From the NCBI RefSeq assembly GCF_024692365.1, contig NZ_JAILMR010000130.1, positions 124,001 through 188,000 of the forward strand: a stretch of DNA of 64,000 nucleotides, in the 5' to 3' direction. The notes under the pieces were generated by a model. It saw only the letters and a list, made by a program, of their open reading frames with translations. It searched no databases and was not told the DNA's origin. Numbering within the stretch: the first letter of the stretch is position 1; every line of letters begins with the position of its first letter. The DNA is from Ruminococcus sp. (GTDB lineage Bacteria; Bacillota; Clostridia; Oscillospirales; Ruminococcaceae). The translations under genes and the position numbers were made by a program. Shown here in pieces: positions 17,639 through 28,732 of this stretch.

Positions 17639-17679
17639 TAATTTTCAATTTCTTTCCAGTAAAATGCATTTATAGTTAC

Positions 17680-17708
17680 TTTACTTTTGCACAAGAATAT
17701 GTTATACT
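17680..17708 (+). promoter_or_regulatory. Promoter of ligA
   Basis: TATACT at 17703-17708 is preceded by TGT (extended -10). TTTACT at 17680-17685 is a 4/6 -35 at 17-base spacing. It lies in the gap between yunB and ligA. Confidence 0.5.
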
Positions 17709-17710
17709 AA

Positions 17711-19723
<2,013 letters not shown>

Positions 19724-19757
19724 GCCCGAAAATTTATAGATAATTACAGCACAAAAC

Positions 19758-19790
19758 AAGCCTTCGAAGACGATTCTTCGGGGGCTTTAT
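19758..19790 (+). terminator. Terminator after ligA
   Basis: AAGCCTTCGAAGA (19758-19770) pairs with TCTTCGGGGGCTT (two G-U pairs), followed by a short T-rich stretch. Confidence 0.6.
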
Positions 19791-19834
19791 TCATGTACAA
19801 AACAGAGATAAGATGTGCAAAAATTTTATTTATC

Positions 19835-19863
19835 TTGACAATATCAAATAAATGTGTTATAAT
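19835..19863 (+). promoter_or_regulatory. Sigma-A promoter of the CotH-kinase gene
   Basis: TTGACA (19835-19840), a 17-base spacer ending in TGT, and TATAAT (19858-19863) form a consensus extended promoter. This suggests vegetative rather than mother-cell expression. Confidence 0.88.
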
Positions 19864-19919
19864 ATAAATTGTTAAAATTCCAAACAAATAGTTGATCCAA
19901 ATTAAGGAGGTAATTTGCA

Positions 19920-22673
19920 ATGAATCATCGTTTAGGTAGAAAAGCTGCCGCAGGCATACTTTGTCTGGGGCTTGTCTGCCAGAATGCAGGACTTATTCCT
20001 GCTTCCGCTGCTTCAAGCAGTGTAACCATCAATGAGGTCTGCTCAAAGAACACGACTATTGCGGCTCCCGATGGAAATTTCTACGACTGGGTCGAGCTGT
20101 ACAACTCAGGCAACTCTGCTGTTGATCTGTCAGGCTGGGGTCTTTCAGATAAGGCTACCAAGCCTTTCAAGTTCAAGATACCCAACGGCACAAAGATTGC
20201 TGCTAAGTCTTATCTAGTCATATACTGTGACAGCACAGCAGGGGAGACCAACACTTCAATCGCACCATTCGGTATGTCAGGTTCGGGTGAGACACTCACT
20301 CTCTCCGATGCAAACGGCAATGCAGCTGATACACTGACTTTCGGTTCGATAGCTGCTGATACTTCCTATGGACAGTACCCTGACGGAAGCGGCAATTTCT
20401 TTGATCTTGGCTGCACACCCGGTAAGGCAAATATTGCTCCCGAGGGTTCTGCTGCTGTGGCAACTCCCGCATTCTCCCTTGAAAGCGGTTACTACGATGC
20501 AGGAAAGAGCGTTTCTATTCAGGTGCCCTCAGGTACTACCGTATATTATACTACTGACGGCACTGTTCCTACAACTTCTTCACAGAAATACACATCACCC
20601 TTTACCCTTAATGATGTGTCTTCCAATGCGAACAAACTCAGCGCCGAGAGAAATATTTCCACATACAGCTACAATCCGCCCTCATCTCCTGTTGACAAAG
20701 CGAACATTATTCGCGCAGTTGCAGTTGATTCGCAGGGGCGCGTGAGTGACGTTATAACCAGAACATATTTTGTTGGTAAGACAAATTCGGGCTACTACAA
20801 AGATATGAAGGTCGTATCCCTCGTAACAGACCCCGATAATCTGTTCAATTACGACACAGGTATATACTGCCTTGGTAAATACTATGATGAAGGCAACTCA
20901 ATATCAACAGGCGGAAATCAGCCGGGAAGGCCCGGCGGCGGCTTTGGCGGCTGGGCAGGCGGGTTCAGCTTCAAACAGCCTTGGGAAATGGAAGCTAACT
21001 ACACCCAGTCGGGCAAGGCTTGGGAACGCCCTGCTACCATGACCGTATTTGACAAGGGTCAGAAAGTGATCGATCAGGATGTGGGCATACGCATCAAGGG
21101 CGGTGCTTCACGTCACAATGCACAGAAGAGCTTCAATGTTTATGCACGTCTTGATTACGGTGCACCTGAGTTCTCTTACGATTTCTTTGACGGAACTTCC
21201 GTAAAGGCAAAGAACGGCAAGGCTCTCAAGAGCTATACCACCATCTCACTTCGTGACGGCGGTAACGATAACAATAACGCTATCTTCCGTGACTCTCTCA
21301 ACCAGAGTCTTGTGGCTGACCGCGATATGGGTCATCAGGCAATGAGCGAGTGTATCGTATTTATCGACGGCGAGTTCTGGGGCATTTATCAGATATGCGA
21401 AAAGCTGAACGATGCTTACATCAGCGATCACTATGGTGTCAAGAAGAGCGATGTCGCTATGATAAAAGAAGGCGAAGTTGAAGAAGGTTCCGATGCCGAT
21501 CTTCAGGATTGGAATGCCCTCGTACAGGGCGCTGCAAACGGCAGCCTGAGCTACGCACAGATTTGCGAAAAGATAGATATCCAGAGCTTTATGGATTACT
21601 TCGCAGCACAGATCTACTGGGCTAACCAGGACTGGCCAAAGCGTAACATAGCTTCATGGCGATCCAATACCATTGACAGCTCAAATCCTTATGCTGACGG
21701 AAAGTGGCGCATGATCCTGTTCGATACCGAATACGGTCAGGGACTTTACAACAGCCAGGACACCTCTGTCAACGCCAACGGATTCCAGCGCCTGAAACAG
21801 GATCAGCAGACTGATATCAGCAAAATGTTCACAGCTCTGCTCAAAAACGATCAGTTTGCCAAGGACTTCGCACGCACCATGATGGATATGGCAAACTATA
21901 ACTTCGAGCCCAACAGGGTAGCAGAAAAGGCGAAGTATTATTCCGATAATTTCAGCCAGCAGGCAGCTGATACCTACAAGCGTTTCGGTTCAAACAACAA
22001 TGCACAGACATATATCAACCAGTGGAACACGATAGTAAACTTCTACAGACAGCGTTTTGACCCTATGGAGCGTTATCTCCGTCAGGCGGTAAACCTCTCC
22101 GCTGAACCTGCAACTCTCACAGTTGAGAACAGCAGCAATTCCGGTGAAGTACAGCTCAACACTCTTAAACTCGGCGCTATCGACAGATGGTCGGGCAAGT
22201 ACCACAAGGACTATGATCTGACTCTGACAGCTGCACCCAAGGAAGGCGCTTCCTTTGACCACTGGGAGATCAGCGGTGCTCAGCTTGCTAGCGGTTCCAA
22301 GAATTCTGCAACTATAAATGTTAAGATCACAAGCTCCAGCGCTACTGTAAAGGCTGTTTACAGCGGTCAGAGCAGCGGCGGTCAGACCGGTAAGACTGAT
22401 TATCCTTCCAACATCAAGGTAAATTACAGCTCGCAGTATCATCAGATCCAGTTCACCTGGGATAAGGTAGAAGGTGCTGACAAGTACGGTATCGCTGTAT
22501 ATCTGGCAGGTAAGTGGAGAATTCAGACTTCCAACATCACAACTAACAGTTTTATAACTCCCAAGAACCTGACTCCCGGTATGAGCTACAAGGTAGCTAT
22601 TGCCGCAAGAGTAAACGGTAAGTGGAATACGACGGATCCTATCAAGAATGCTGTAACTGTTACCGTTAAGTAA
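19920..22673 (+). CDS. Secreted multidomain CotH-kinase protein (lamin-tail, CotH, InlB-like repeat, FN3)
   Basis: A 917-aa secreted protein. The signal peptide spans about residues 1-31 (cleavage near ASA-A). Next come a lamin-tail domain (33-150: INEVCSKN … DWVELYNSGNSAVDLSGWGL), a chitobiase-type C-terminal-like segment (about 185-285: YYTTDGTVPTTSSQKY) and a Gly-rich loop. The CotH kinase-like core covers about 375-700 (GIRIKGGASRHNAQKSF, LRDGGND, FRDSL, FIDGEFWGIYQICEK, WRMILFDTEYGQG). An InlB-repeat-like module (about 755-815) and a C-terminal FN3-like domain (about 825-915) follow. CotH domains are atypical protein kinases in spore coats; here the exported modular form suggests an extracellular role. 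AAGGAGGT gives a perfect ribosome-binding site. Substrate unknown. Confidence 0.85.
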   Translation: MNHRLGRKAAAGILCLGLVCQNAGLIPASAASSSVTINEVCSKNTTIAAPDGNFYDWVELYNSGNSAVDLSGWGLSDKATKPFKFKIPNGTKIAAKSYLVIYCDSTAGETNTSIAPFGMSGSGETLTLSDANGNAADTLTFGSIAADTSYGQYPDGSGNFFDLGCTPGKANIAPEGSAAVATPAFSLESGYYDAGKSVSIQVPSGTTVYYTTDGTVPTTSSQKYTSPFTLNDVSSNANKLSAERNISTYSYNPPSSPVDKANIIRAVAVDSQGRVSDVITRTYFVGKTNSGYYKDMKVVSLVTDPDNLFNYDTGIYCLGKYYDEGNSISTGGNQPGRPGGGFGGWAGGFSFKQPWEMEANYTQSGKAWERPATMTVFDKGQKVIDQDVGIRIKGGASRHNAQKSFNVYARLDYGAPEFSYDFFDGTSVKAKNGKALKSYTTISLRDGGNDNNNAIFRDSLNQSLVADRDMGHQAMSECIVFIDGEFWGIYQICEKLNDAYISDHYGVKKSDVAMIKEGEVEEGSDADLQDWNALVQGAANGSLSYAQICEKIDIQSFMDYFAAQIYWANQDWPKRNIASWRSNTIDSSNPYADGKWRMILFDTEYGQGLYNSQDTSVNANGFQRLKQDQQTDISKMFTALLKNDQFAKDFARTMMDMANYNFEPNRVAEKAKYYSDNFSQQAADTYKRFGSNNNAQTYINQWNTIVNFYRQRFDPMERYLRQAVNLSAEPATLTVENSSNSGEVQLNTLKLGAIDRWSGKYHKDYDLTLTAAPKEGASFDHWEISGAQLASGSKNSATINVKITSSSATVKAVYSGQSSGGQTGKTDYPSNIKVNYSSQYHQIQFTWDKVEGADKYGIAVYLAGKWRIQTSNITTNSFITPKNLTPGMSYKVAIAARVNGKWNTTDPIKNAVTVTVK

Positions 22674-22695
22674 TTTTACAGTTTCACAGAACATA

Positions 22696-22729
22696 AAAAC
22701 GGCAGTTTCCGAAGAAACTGCCGTTTTTC
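22696..22729. terminator. Bidirectional terminator between the CotH gene and the DUF815 ATPase gene
   Basis: A perfect 14-bp stem (22696-22709 with 22714-22727) with a CGAA tetraloop has A4 on one side and T5 on the other. It can therefore stop both convergent transcripts. Confidence 0.9.
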
Positions 22730-22744
22730 ATTGTATATGAAATA

Positions 22745-23938
22745 TCACTCTTCCGTGCCCTTGACATATTCAATAAACTGCTTTGCAACTCGGGGCGAAC
22801 GTCCACCCTTTGAAAGCGCAAATGCTTCTGCTTTGATCTCCAGTTCGTCACGGTCAGTGTTGATGTCATATTCATCGGCAAGTTTGTTGACGAGATCAAG
22901 GAACAGCTTCTTGTCTGGCTTCTGGAAAGTAACCGTCAGACCGAAACGGTCGGAAAGTGAAAGCAGTTCCTGAACTGTATCCTTGAAATGAATCTCGTCG
23001 CCCTTGCGTGAAGTGAAAGTCTCACGTACCAGATGCCTACGGTTCGATGTAGCGTATATCACAAGATTAGAAGCCGTCGAAGCCACACTGCCTTCAAGGA
23101 TAGCTTTTAAAGCAGCATAGTCGTTGTCGTCCTCGGTGAAAGACAGATCATCGATAAAAATTATGAATTTCAGCGGATTCTTGCTTATCGTTTCGACTAT
23201 ATTTGGTATCTCGTGAAGCTGTTTCTTTTTCAGTTCGATAAGTCTCAGACCATCACCAGCAAATTCATTGGCGATGGCCTTGACTGTTGAGGATTTACCC
23301 GTGCCGCAGTCGCCGTAAAGCAGTACATTGTTCGCAGGCTTACCTGCCAGAAGTGCCTTAGTATTTGCGATTACCTGACTACGCTCGTTTTCATAATTAT
23401 GAAGCTGTGAGAGTTTTATCGGATCGGCGTGCTCTACGGGTGTCATAACACCGTCCTTTATGATGAAAATATTGTACTTGGAATAAATACCGTAACCGAT
23501 CTTGTTGATCTCATGAACTCTCTGCGCATATATCTGTGAAAAATCACGCGGACTGATCTTGTACTCGGGAAGAAAGCCGTCATAGTTTATCCTTCCAATG
23601 AACTCACTGCAGGGAATAGTTGCAAGTTCTTCAAGAAAAGCAAGCTCGTTAGCAAGACAGTTATCAAGCATAGTGCCTGTTTCAAGACCCTCACCCTTTT
23701 TGAGGATAAAAAGGTTCTCGTCCTCGAGGATTATCTTCATTATGTACTCAGTAAGATCATCGCCTGACTTGTAAAGATCGCCGCACATATCGCAGTACCA
23801 TTCAACTGCATTTTCGGTGTCATCTTCACATATGCTGAGGATGGTCTGTATCATATCTGTTAAAACATCATCTCTGCGGAGTTGCTTGAATATCACAAGG
23901 CTCCTTATCTGTTTTAATATCCGCTTGAAATCAGTCAT
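22745..23938 (-). CDS. DUF815-family AAA ATPase
   Basis: A 397-aa cytoplasmic AAA-type ATPase of the DUF815 family. The N-terminal helical part (1-180) precedes the ATPase core with Walker A YGDCGTGKSST (about 208-218), Walker B FIIFIDDLSF, a sensor-like YATSNRRHLV, and RSPRVAKQFIEYV near the end. The biological role of the family is not established. I start at the ATG at 23938, 8 bases after GGAGG, rather than the ATG at 23953, which lies next to that site. It is probably co-transcribed with the small gene 65 bases upstream. Confidence 0.88.
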   Translation of the reverse strand: MTDFKRILKQIRSLVIFKQLRRDDVLTDMIQTILSICEDDTENAVEWYCDMCGDLYKSGDDLTEYIMKIILEDENLFILKKGEGLETGTMLDNCLANELAFLEELATIPCSEFIGRINYDGFLPEYKISPRDFSQIYAQRVHEINKIGYGIYSKYNIFIIKDGVMTPVEHADPIKLSQLHNYENERSQVIANTKALLAGKPANNVLLYGDCGTGKSSTVKAIANEFAGDGLRLIELKKKQLHEIPNIVETISKNPLKFIIFIDDLSFTEDDNDYAALKAILEGSVASTASNLVIYATSNRRHLVRETFTSRKGDEIHFKDTVQELLSLSDRFGLTVTFQKPDKKLFLDLVNKLADEYDINTDRDELEIKAEAFALSKGGRSPRVAKQFIEYVKGTEE

Positions 23939-24003
23939 TTCAATTTCCTCCATTTACCTATGGTTATCATTTTTATCCCTGTTATATCAAAGCAGTTTTC
24001 TTT

Positions 24004-24279
24004 TCACCAGAATTTCCACTCATCATCTGCGCTATCTCTTTCAGCCGAATGACAACATTCTAACTCAGCCAGCTGACCAAGACTATTGTCTAGCAAATAT
24101 ATGCTGTGGAGCGACACAAGCTTTGCATCCGATTCTTCATGATCTTCACCGCATAAAAACTGCCAGTATCCATCTTCATCATGGCTAACGTACAGCACAG
24201 GTCTTTCGCCCGAAAGCACATGACAGCAGGTAAATACTGCCGTATCAGGCGCTTCTGAAAAGGGAAACATCTCATCCAT
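24004..24279 (-). CDS. Small soluble protein of unknown function
   Basis: A 91-aa acidic protein with FTCCHVLSGERPVLYVSHDEDGYWQFLCG followed by an Asp/Glu- and His-containing stretch (DHEESDAKLVSL). This pattern recurs in small uncharacterised bacterial proteins, sometimes grouped near DUF2185; I cannot assign the family firmly. No signal peptide or membrane segment is visible. A GGGGTGA ribosome-binding site precedes the ATG. It has its own consensus promoter and lies just upstream of the ATPase gene on the same strand, so a two-gene unit is likely. A functional link to the ATPase is only inferred. Confidence 0.8.
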   Translation of the reverse strand: MDEMFPFSEAPDTAVFTCCHVLSGERPVLYVSHDEDGYWQFLCGEDHEESDAKLVSLHSIYLLDNSLGQLAELECCHSAERDSADDEWKFW

Positions 24280-24309
24280 TTATTTCACCCCTTTATATAC
24301 TGTGTTTAC

Positions 24310-24338
24310 ATTATATAACATTTTTCCGTATAAGTCAA
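24310..24338 (-). promoter_or_regulatory. Minus-strand promoter for the small gene and DUF815 ATPase
   Basis: On the minus strand TTGACT (24338-24333) and TATAAT (24315-24310) are separated by 17 bases. It is back-to-back with the purL promoter. Confidence 0.75.
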
Positions 24339-24356
24339 TGTTTAATAATTAAGTCA

Positions 24357-24386
24357 TTGACAAAGGCCCCCAAGATGTAGTATAAT
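24357..24386 (+). promoter_or_regulatory. Sigma-A promoter of purL
   Basis: TTGACA at 24357-24362, an 18-base spacer and TATAAT at 24381-24386. The leader of about 45 nt shows no riboswitch-like structure. Confidence 0.75.
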
Positions 24387-24439
24387 ATATTTTACATGGA
24401 TACATTTTGTGTAAATTAATCTGTAAAGGAGCTGCTGAT

Positions 24440-27400
24440 ATGTCAGTATACAGAATTTATGTAGAAAAAAAGCCCGAATTTGCAGTTGAAGCTGATTCAC
24501 TGCTGGGCGGTATCAAGTCTGCACTGGGTCTTGATAACCTCAAAGGTCTGCGTGTTATAAACCGCTATGATGCTGAGGGTCTTACCGTAAAGGATTTTGA
24601 GCTCGCTATCCCCGTGGTATTTTCCGAGCCCGCGGTAGATGTTACCTATGATCATCTTCCCGCTGTTGGTGAGGACGAGCAGATATTCGCTGTTGAGTAT
24701 CTTCCCGGTCAGTTCGATCAGAGAGCTGATTCATGTGCGCAGTGTATCTCACTGCTGACGGCGGGCAAGCGTCCCGTTATCAAGTCCGCCCGCATTTACA
24801 TAGTAAGCGGCAGCCTTAATGATGAAGAGCTTGCGCAGATCAAGCAGTACATGATCAACCCCGTTGAATCAAGAGAAGCTTCCCTTGATGAGTTCGAGAC
24901 TCTGGATATCAAGTACGATATCCCCACAACTGTTGATACAGTTAAGGGCTTTATCGATTCTTCCGAGGACGACCTCAAGAAGATGCTGGCTGATGTGGGT
25001 CTTGCTATGGACCTCGATGATATCAAGTTCTGCCAGAAGTATTTCAAGGAGCAGGAACAGCGTGATCCTACCATCACCGAGATCAGAATGATCGATACTT
25101 ACTGGTCAGATCACTGCCGTCACACAACATTCTCGACTATCGTTGACAATGTTTCAATCGAGCCCGATTATATCGCATCTACCTTTACCGATTATATAAA
25201 TGCAAGAAAAGACCTGTACGCAGGCAGAACAGACAAGCCCATCACACTTATGGATCTTGCCTGCTTCGGCGCTAAGCAGCTCAAAAAGGCTGGTCTGCTG
25301 AAAGACCTCGACGAGAGCGAAGAGATCAATGCTTGCTCCGTAAAGATCAAGGTTGATGTTGACGGTGTTGACGAAGACTGGCTTCTGATGTTCAAGAACG
25401 AAACTCACAACCATCCCACCGAGATCGAACCTTTTGGCGGTGCGGCTACCTGCCTTGGCGGCGCTATCAGAGATCCTCTGTCTGGACGTTCCTACGTTTA
25501 TCAGGCAATGCGTGTAACCGGTGCCGGCAATCCTCTTGTTCCTGTTGAAGATACCATCGCAGGTAAGCTTCCTCAGAGAAAGCTTGTTGTTGGTGCTGCA
25601 AACGGTTATTCTTCCTACGGTAACCAGATCGGACTTGCTACCGGTCATGTAAATGAGATATATCACCCCGGTTACGTTGCAAAGCGTATGGAGATAGGCG
25701 CAGTTATCGGTGCAGCTCCCGCTTCCAATGTAAGACGCGAGAGACCTGCCCCCGAGGATATCGTTATCCTGCTGGGCGGTAAGACAGGACGTGACGGCTG
25801 CGGCGGTGCAACAGGTTCTTCCAAGTCCCACACACTGCACTCCCTCGAGACCTGCGGCGCTGAGGTACAGAAGGGTAATGCTCCCGAGGAAAGAAAGCTC
25901 CAGAGACTGTTCAGAAATCCTGAAGTTACTGCAATGATCAAGCGCTGCAACGACTTCGGCGCAGGTGGTGTATCCGTTGCTATCGGTGAGCTGGCTGACG
26001 GTCTTCAAATCAACCTCGACCTTGTTACTAAGAAGTATGACGGTCTTGACGGTACTGAGCTTGCTATCTCCGAATCTCAGGAGAGAATGGCAGTAGTGAT
26101 CGCCAAGGAAGACCTTGAAAAGTTCATGGCTGAGGCTGCTAAGGAGAACCTGGAAGCTACAATGGTAGCAAGAGTTACCGAAGAGCCCAGACTGAGAATG
26201 AACTGGAACGGCAACACCATCGTTGACCTGTCCAGAGAGTTCCTGAACTCAAACGGTGCTGAGAAGCACACTGATATCGAAGTTCCGACTCCCGTATTCG
26301 CAAACGATGACGGCGGCGAGGATAATGCAGACCGTTGGGAAGCTATGATATCCAATTTGAATATCTGCTCGCAGAAGGGTCTCGTTGAAAGATTTGACTC
26401 TACCATCGGCGCAGGCACAGTTCTTATGCCTTACGGTGGTAAATATCAGAATACTCCTACACAGGCTATGGCTTGCAAACTCCCCGTACTTAACGGTGAG
26501 ACAACCACAGCTTCAATCATGGGCTGGGGCTTCAACCCATTCCTGTCCAGTGTAAGCCCCTACCATGGCGCTATGTCCGCAGTAGTTGAATCTGTTTCCA
26601 AGGTTGTTGCAACAGGCGGTTCCTATGAACACTGCTGGCTGACTTTCCAGGAGTATTTCGAAAGAACTCAGAACAATCCTTCCAGATGGGGCAAGCCTTT
26701 CTCCGCTCTGCTTGGCGCATATAAGGCTCAGATCGAGCTGGGCTGTGGTTCTATCGGCGGTAAGGACTCAATGTCAGGTACATTTGAGAACATCGATGTT
26801 CCTCCTACGCTGGTATCCTTCGCAGTATCCACTGCAAAGACCGATAAGATCATCTCACAGGAATTCAAGAAGGCTGGTTCAAGAGTAATACTCATCAAGC
26901 CCGAATACGATGAAAATAACATCGTCAAGTTCGACAGCCTGAAGAAGGTATTCGAGAAGGTCGAGAAGATGATAGCAGACGGCAACGTTCTTTCTTGCTG
27001 GTCTGTTGCTTACGGCGGCGTTTCCGAGGCTGTTGCTAAGATGGCTTTCGGTAACAAGATAGGCTTCAAATTCACAGATAAGGTTACTCCTGCAGAACTT
27101 TACCGCGCTTGCTACGGCAGTTTCGTTATCGAGCTTGCTCACGGTGTTCAGACTGCTGAAAGAGTTATCGGTGAGACCACTCAAGCTTACACCATCGAGA
27201 ACAACGGTTATACCATTGACCTCGAAAAGATCCAGGATCTCTGGGAGAAAAAGCTGGAGCCTGTATATCCTGTTCACGTTAAGGAACCTGCTGAGAAGCC
27301 CAACAAGTACAGCTTCAAGGCTGATAAGAGAAAAGCTCCCGCTATCAAGGTAGCTAAGCCTAAGGTTCTGATACCTGTATTCCCCGGAACCAACTGCGAG

Positions 27401-28153
27401 TACGATACTGCAAGACAGTTTGAAAAGGCTGGCGCAGAAGCTGAGATATTTGTAGTAAGAAATCTCTCCGAACAGGCTATCAAGGAATCCGTTGATGCAA
27501 TGGAAAAGAAGATCAAGCAGTCTCAGATCGTTATGCTGCCAGGTGGTTTCAGCGGCGGTGACGAACCTGACGGAAGTGGTAAGTTCATCGTATCATTCCT
27601 GCGTAATCCTAAGCTGACAGATGCAATCCACGATCTGCTGAAGAACCGCGATGGTCTGATGCTGGGTATATGCAACGGCTTCCAGGCACTGGTTAAGTTG
27701 GGTCTTGTACCTTACGGCGAGATCGTTGATATGCGTGACGATTCTCCTACACTTACATTCAACACCATTGCAAGACACCAGTCCAAGATGGTAAATACAC
27801 GTATCGCTTCCAACAAGTCGCCCTGGCTGGCAGCTTGTGAGGTTGACGATATCCACAGCATAGCTATTTCTCACGGTGAGGGTCGTTTCGTTGCTTCTGC
27901 TGAGGAGATAGCTAAGCTTGCTGCTAACGGTCAGATCGCTACTCAGTACGTTGACTTTGACGGCGAGCCCACATTCGATATCCACTGCAACCCCAACACC
28001 TCTTTCGACGCTATCGAGGGTATCACTTCTCCCGACGGCAGAGTACTGGGTAAGATGGGTCACTCCGAGAGAATGGGCAACGGTGTATGCATCAACGTTC
28101 CTGGTGCAAAGGATCAGAAGATATTCGAGAGCGGCGTAAAGTATTTCAAGTAA
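24440..28153 (+). CDS. purL: Phosphoribosylformylglycinamidine synthase, single-chain clostridial type
   Basis: Converts FGAR, glutamine and ATP to FGAM in purine synthesis. This is the large fused form (1237 aa): an N-terminal PurS-like region, two AIRS-type ATP-binding halves (KNETHNHPTEIEPFGGAATCLGG; IGGKDSMSGTFENIDVPPTLVSF), and a C-terminal class I glutaminase. The glutaminase nucleophile is Cys1078 in GICNGFQAL, with His1208 in KMGHSER. ATG 24440 is chosen because AAGGAG lies 8 bases upstream; a frame-open ATG at 24407 has none. The gene is alone, not in a pur operon. Codon use is strongly biased, as in highly expressed genes. Confidence 0.97.
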   Translation: MSVYRIYVEKKPEFAVEADSLLGGIKSALGLDNLKGLRVINRYDAEGLTVKDFELAIPVVFSEPAVDVTYDHLPAVGEDEQIFAVEYLPGQFDQRADSCAQCISLLTAGKRPVIKSARIYIVSGSLNDEELAQIKQYMINPVESREASLDEFETLDIKYDIPTTVDTVKGFIDSSEDDLKKMLADVGLAMDLDDIKFCQKYFKEQEQRDPTITEIRMIDTYWSDHCRHTTFSTIVDNVSIEPDYIASTFTDYINARKDLYAGRTDKPITLMDLACFGAKQLKKAGLLKDLDESEEINACSVKIKVDVDGVDEDWLLMFKNETHNHPTEIEPFGGAATCLGGAIRDPLSGRSYVYQAMRVTGAGNPLVPVEDTIAGKLPQRKLVVGAANGYSSYGNQIGLATGHVNEIYHPGYVAKRMEIGAVIGAAPASNVRRERPAPEDIVILLGGKTGRDGCGGATGSSKSHTLHSLETCGAEVQKGNAPEERKLQRLFRNPEVTAMIKRCNDFGAGGVSVAIGELADGLQINLDLVTKKYDGLDGTELAISESQERMAVVIAKEDLEKFMAEAAKENLEATMVARVTEEPRLRMNWNGNTIVDLSREFLNSNGAEKHTDIEVPTPVFANDDGGEDNADRWEAMISNLNICSQKGLVERFDSTIGAGTVLMPYGGKYQNTPTQAMACKLPVLNGETTTASIMGWGFNPFLSSVSPYHGAMSAVVESVSKVVATGGSYEHCWLTFQEYFERTQNNPSRWGKPFSALLGAYKAQIELGCGSIGGKDSMSGTFENIDVPPTLVSFAVSTAKTDKIISQEFKKAGSRVILIKPEYDENNIVKFDSLKKVFEKVEKMIADGNVLSCWSVAYGGVSEAVAKMAFGNKIGFKFTDKVTPAELYRACYGSFVIELAHGVQTAERVIGETTQAYTIENNGYTIDLEKIQDLWEKKLEPVYPVHVKEPAEKPNKYSFKADKRKAPAIKVAKPKVLIPVFPGTNCEYDTARQFEKAGAEAEIFVVRNLSEQAIKESVDAMEKKIKQSQIVMLPGGFSGGDEPDGSGKFIVSFLRNPKLTDAIHDLLKNRDGLMLGICNGFQALVKLGLVPYGEIVDMRDDSPTLTFNTIARHQSKMVNTRIASNKSPWLAACEVDDIHSIAISHGEGRFVASAEEIAKLAANGQIATQYVDFDGEPTFDIHCNPNTSFDAIEGITSPDGRVLGKMGHSERMGNGVCINVPGAKDQKIFESGVKYFK

Positions 28154-28181
28154 GGTCAGTAAAGACGGTTTGTTCTGCTGA

Positions 28182-28210
28182 TTGACAATTGAATTGTACT
28201 ATGTTATAAT
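28182..28210 (+). promoter_or_regulatory. Consensus promoter nested in the purL 3' region
   Basis: TTGACA (28182-28187), 17 bases ending in TGT, TATAAT (28205-28210). The expected start near 28217 lies inside the following hairpin. Confidence 0.85.
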
Positions 28211-28211
28211 T

Positions 28212-28243
28212 AAGGCAGTACCGTAAACGCGGTGCTGCCTTTT
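28212..28243 (+). terminator. purL terminator hairpin
   Basis: A 12-bp stem (28212-28223 with 28230-28241, one G-U pair) is followed by a short T-rich stretch. Transcripts from the nested promoter would lack most of the 5' arm and so escape it. Confidence 0.7.
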
Positions 28244-28268
28244 AACTTTATATATACAGGTGACGAGT

Positions 28269-28640
28269 ATGGACGATAAGCAGCTGCTTTTAGAAAAGTA
28301 TCATCTTATACATGAAAACAACGCATGGTATTCTGACAGAGAGAATTCACACAAACATCTGATCTTCAAGGATTCGTTCTATGAGAAAAATGATGTACTG
28401 GGACTTCTGTTTCGTATCAACAAGCTATGCGGTGCTAAGGTGAAATATTTCCGTGCGAATATCGACAAATTTGAGCCTTTAAAGTATGACTACAAAAACG
28501 GTTTCATTTCTGTCCCGCTGTGGGATGCTGATTTTCTTAAACACCGTGCATCTGGATTCATACTAGATTTCAGATATTTGCAGACTATCACCGTATACGA
28601 AGATTTTGTCGCTCTATGTGAAGAGCTTGAAAGCTATTAA
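28269..28640 (+). CDS. Hypothetical protein, 123 aa
   Basis: I do not recognise this family. The 123-aa product is soluble, rich in Tyr, Phe and Lys, with no cysteine motif, signal peptide or membrane segment. It has a mixed alpha/beta look (KHLIFKDSFYEKNDVLGLLFRINKLCG; GFISVPLWDADFL). ATG 28269 follows AGGTGA at 28258-28263; a GTG at 28260 is an alternative start overlapping that site. A dedicated consensus promoter lies just upstream, which supports it being a real gene. Confidence 0.7.
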   Translation: MDDKQLLLEKYHLIHENNAWYSDRENSHKHLIFKDSFYEKNDVLGLLFRINKLCGAKVKYFRANIDKFEPLKYDYKNGFISVPLWDADFLKHRASGFILDFRYLQTITVYEDFVALCEELESY

Positions 28641-28732
28641 ATAGCACATAATCATCATTAAAAATATATTAAAAAGGACGAAAATGCTTGACATAAGCGT
28701 TTTGTGCCTGTTTCCGAGAAGGAGGTCTACTT

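Noticed and set aside
24387..24439. Possible purine riboswitch before purL
   Set aside because: The leader is only about 45 nt and lacks the conserved junction and loop sequences; only a weak six-base pairing is visible.
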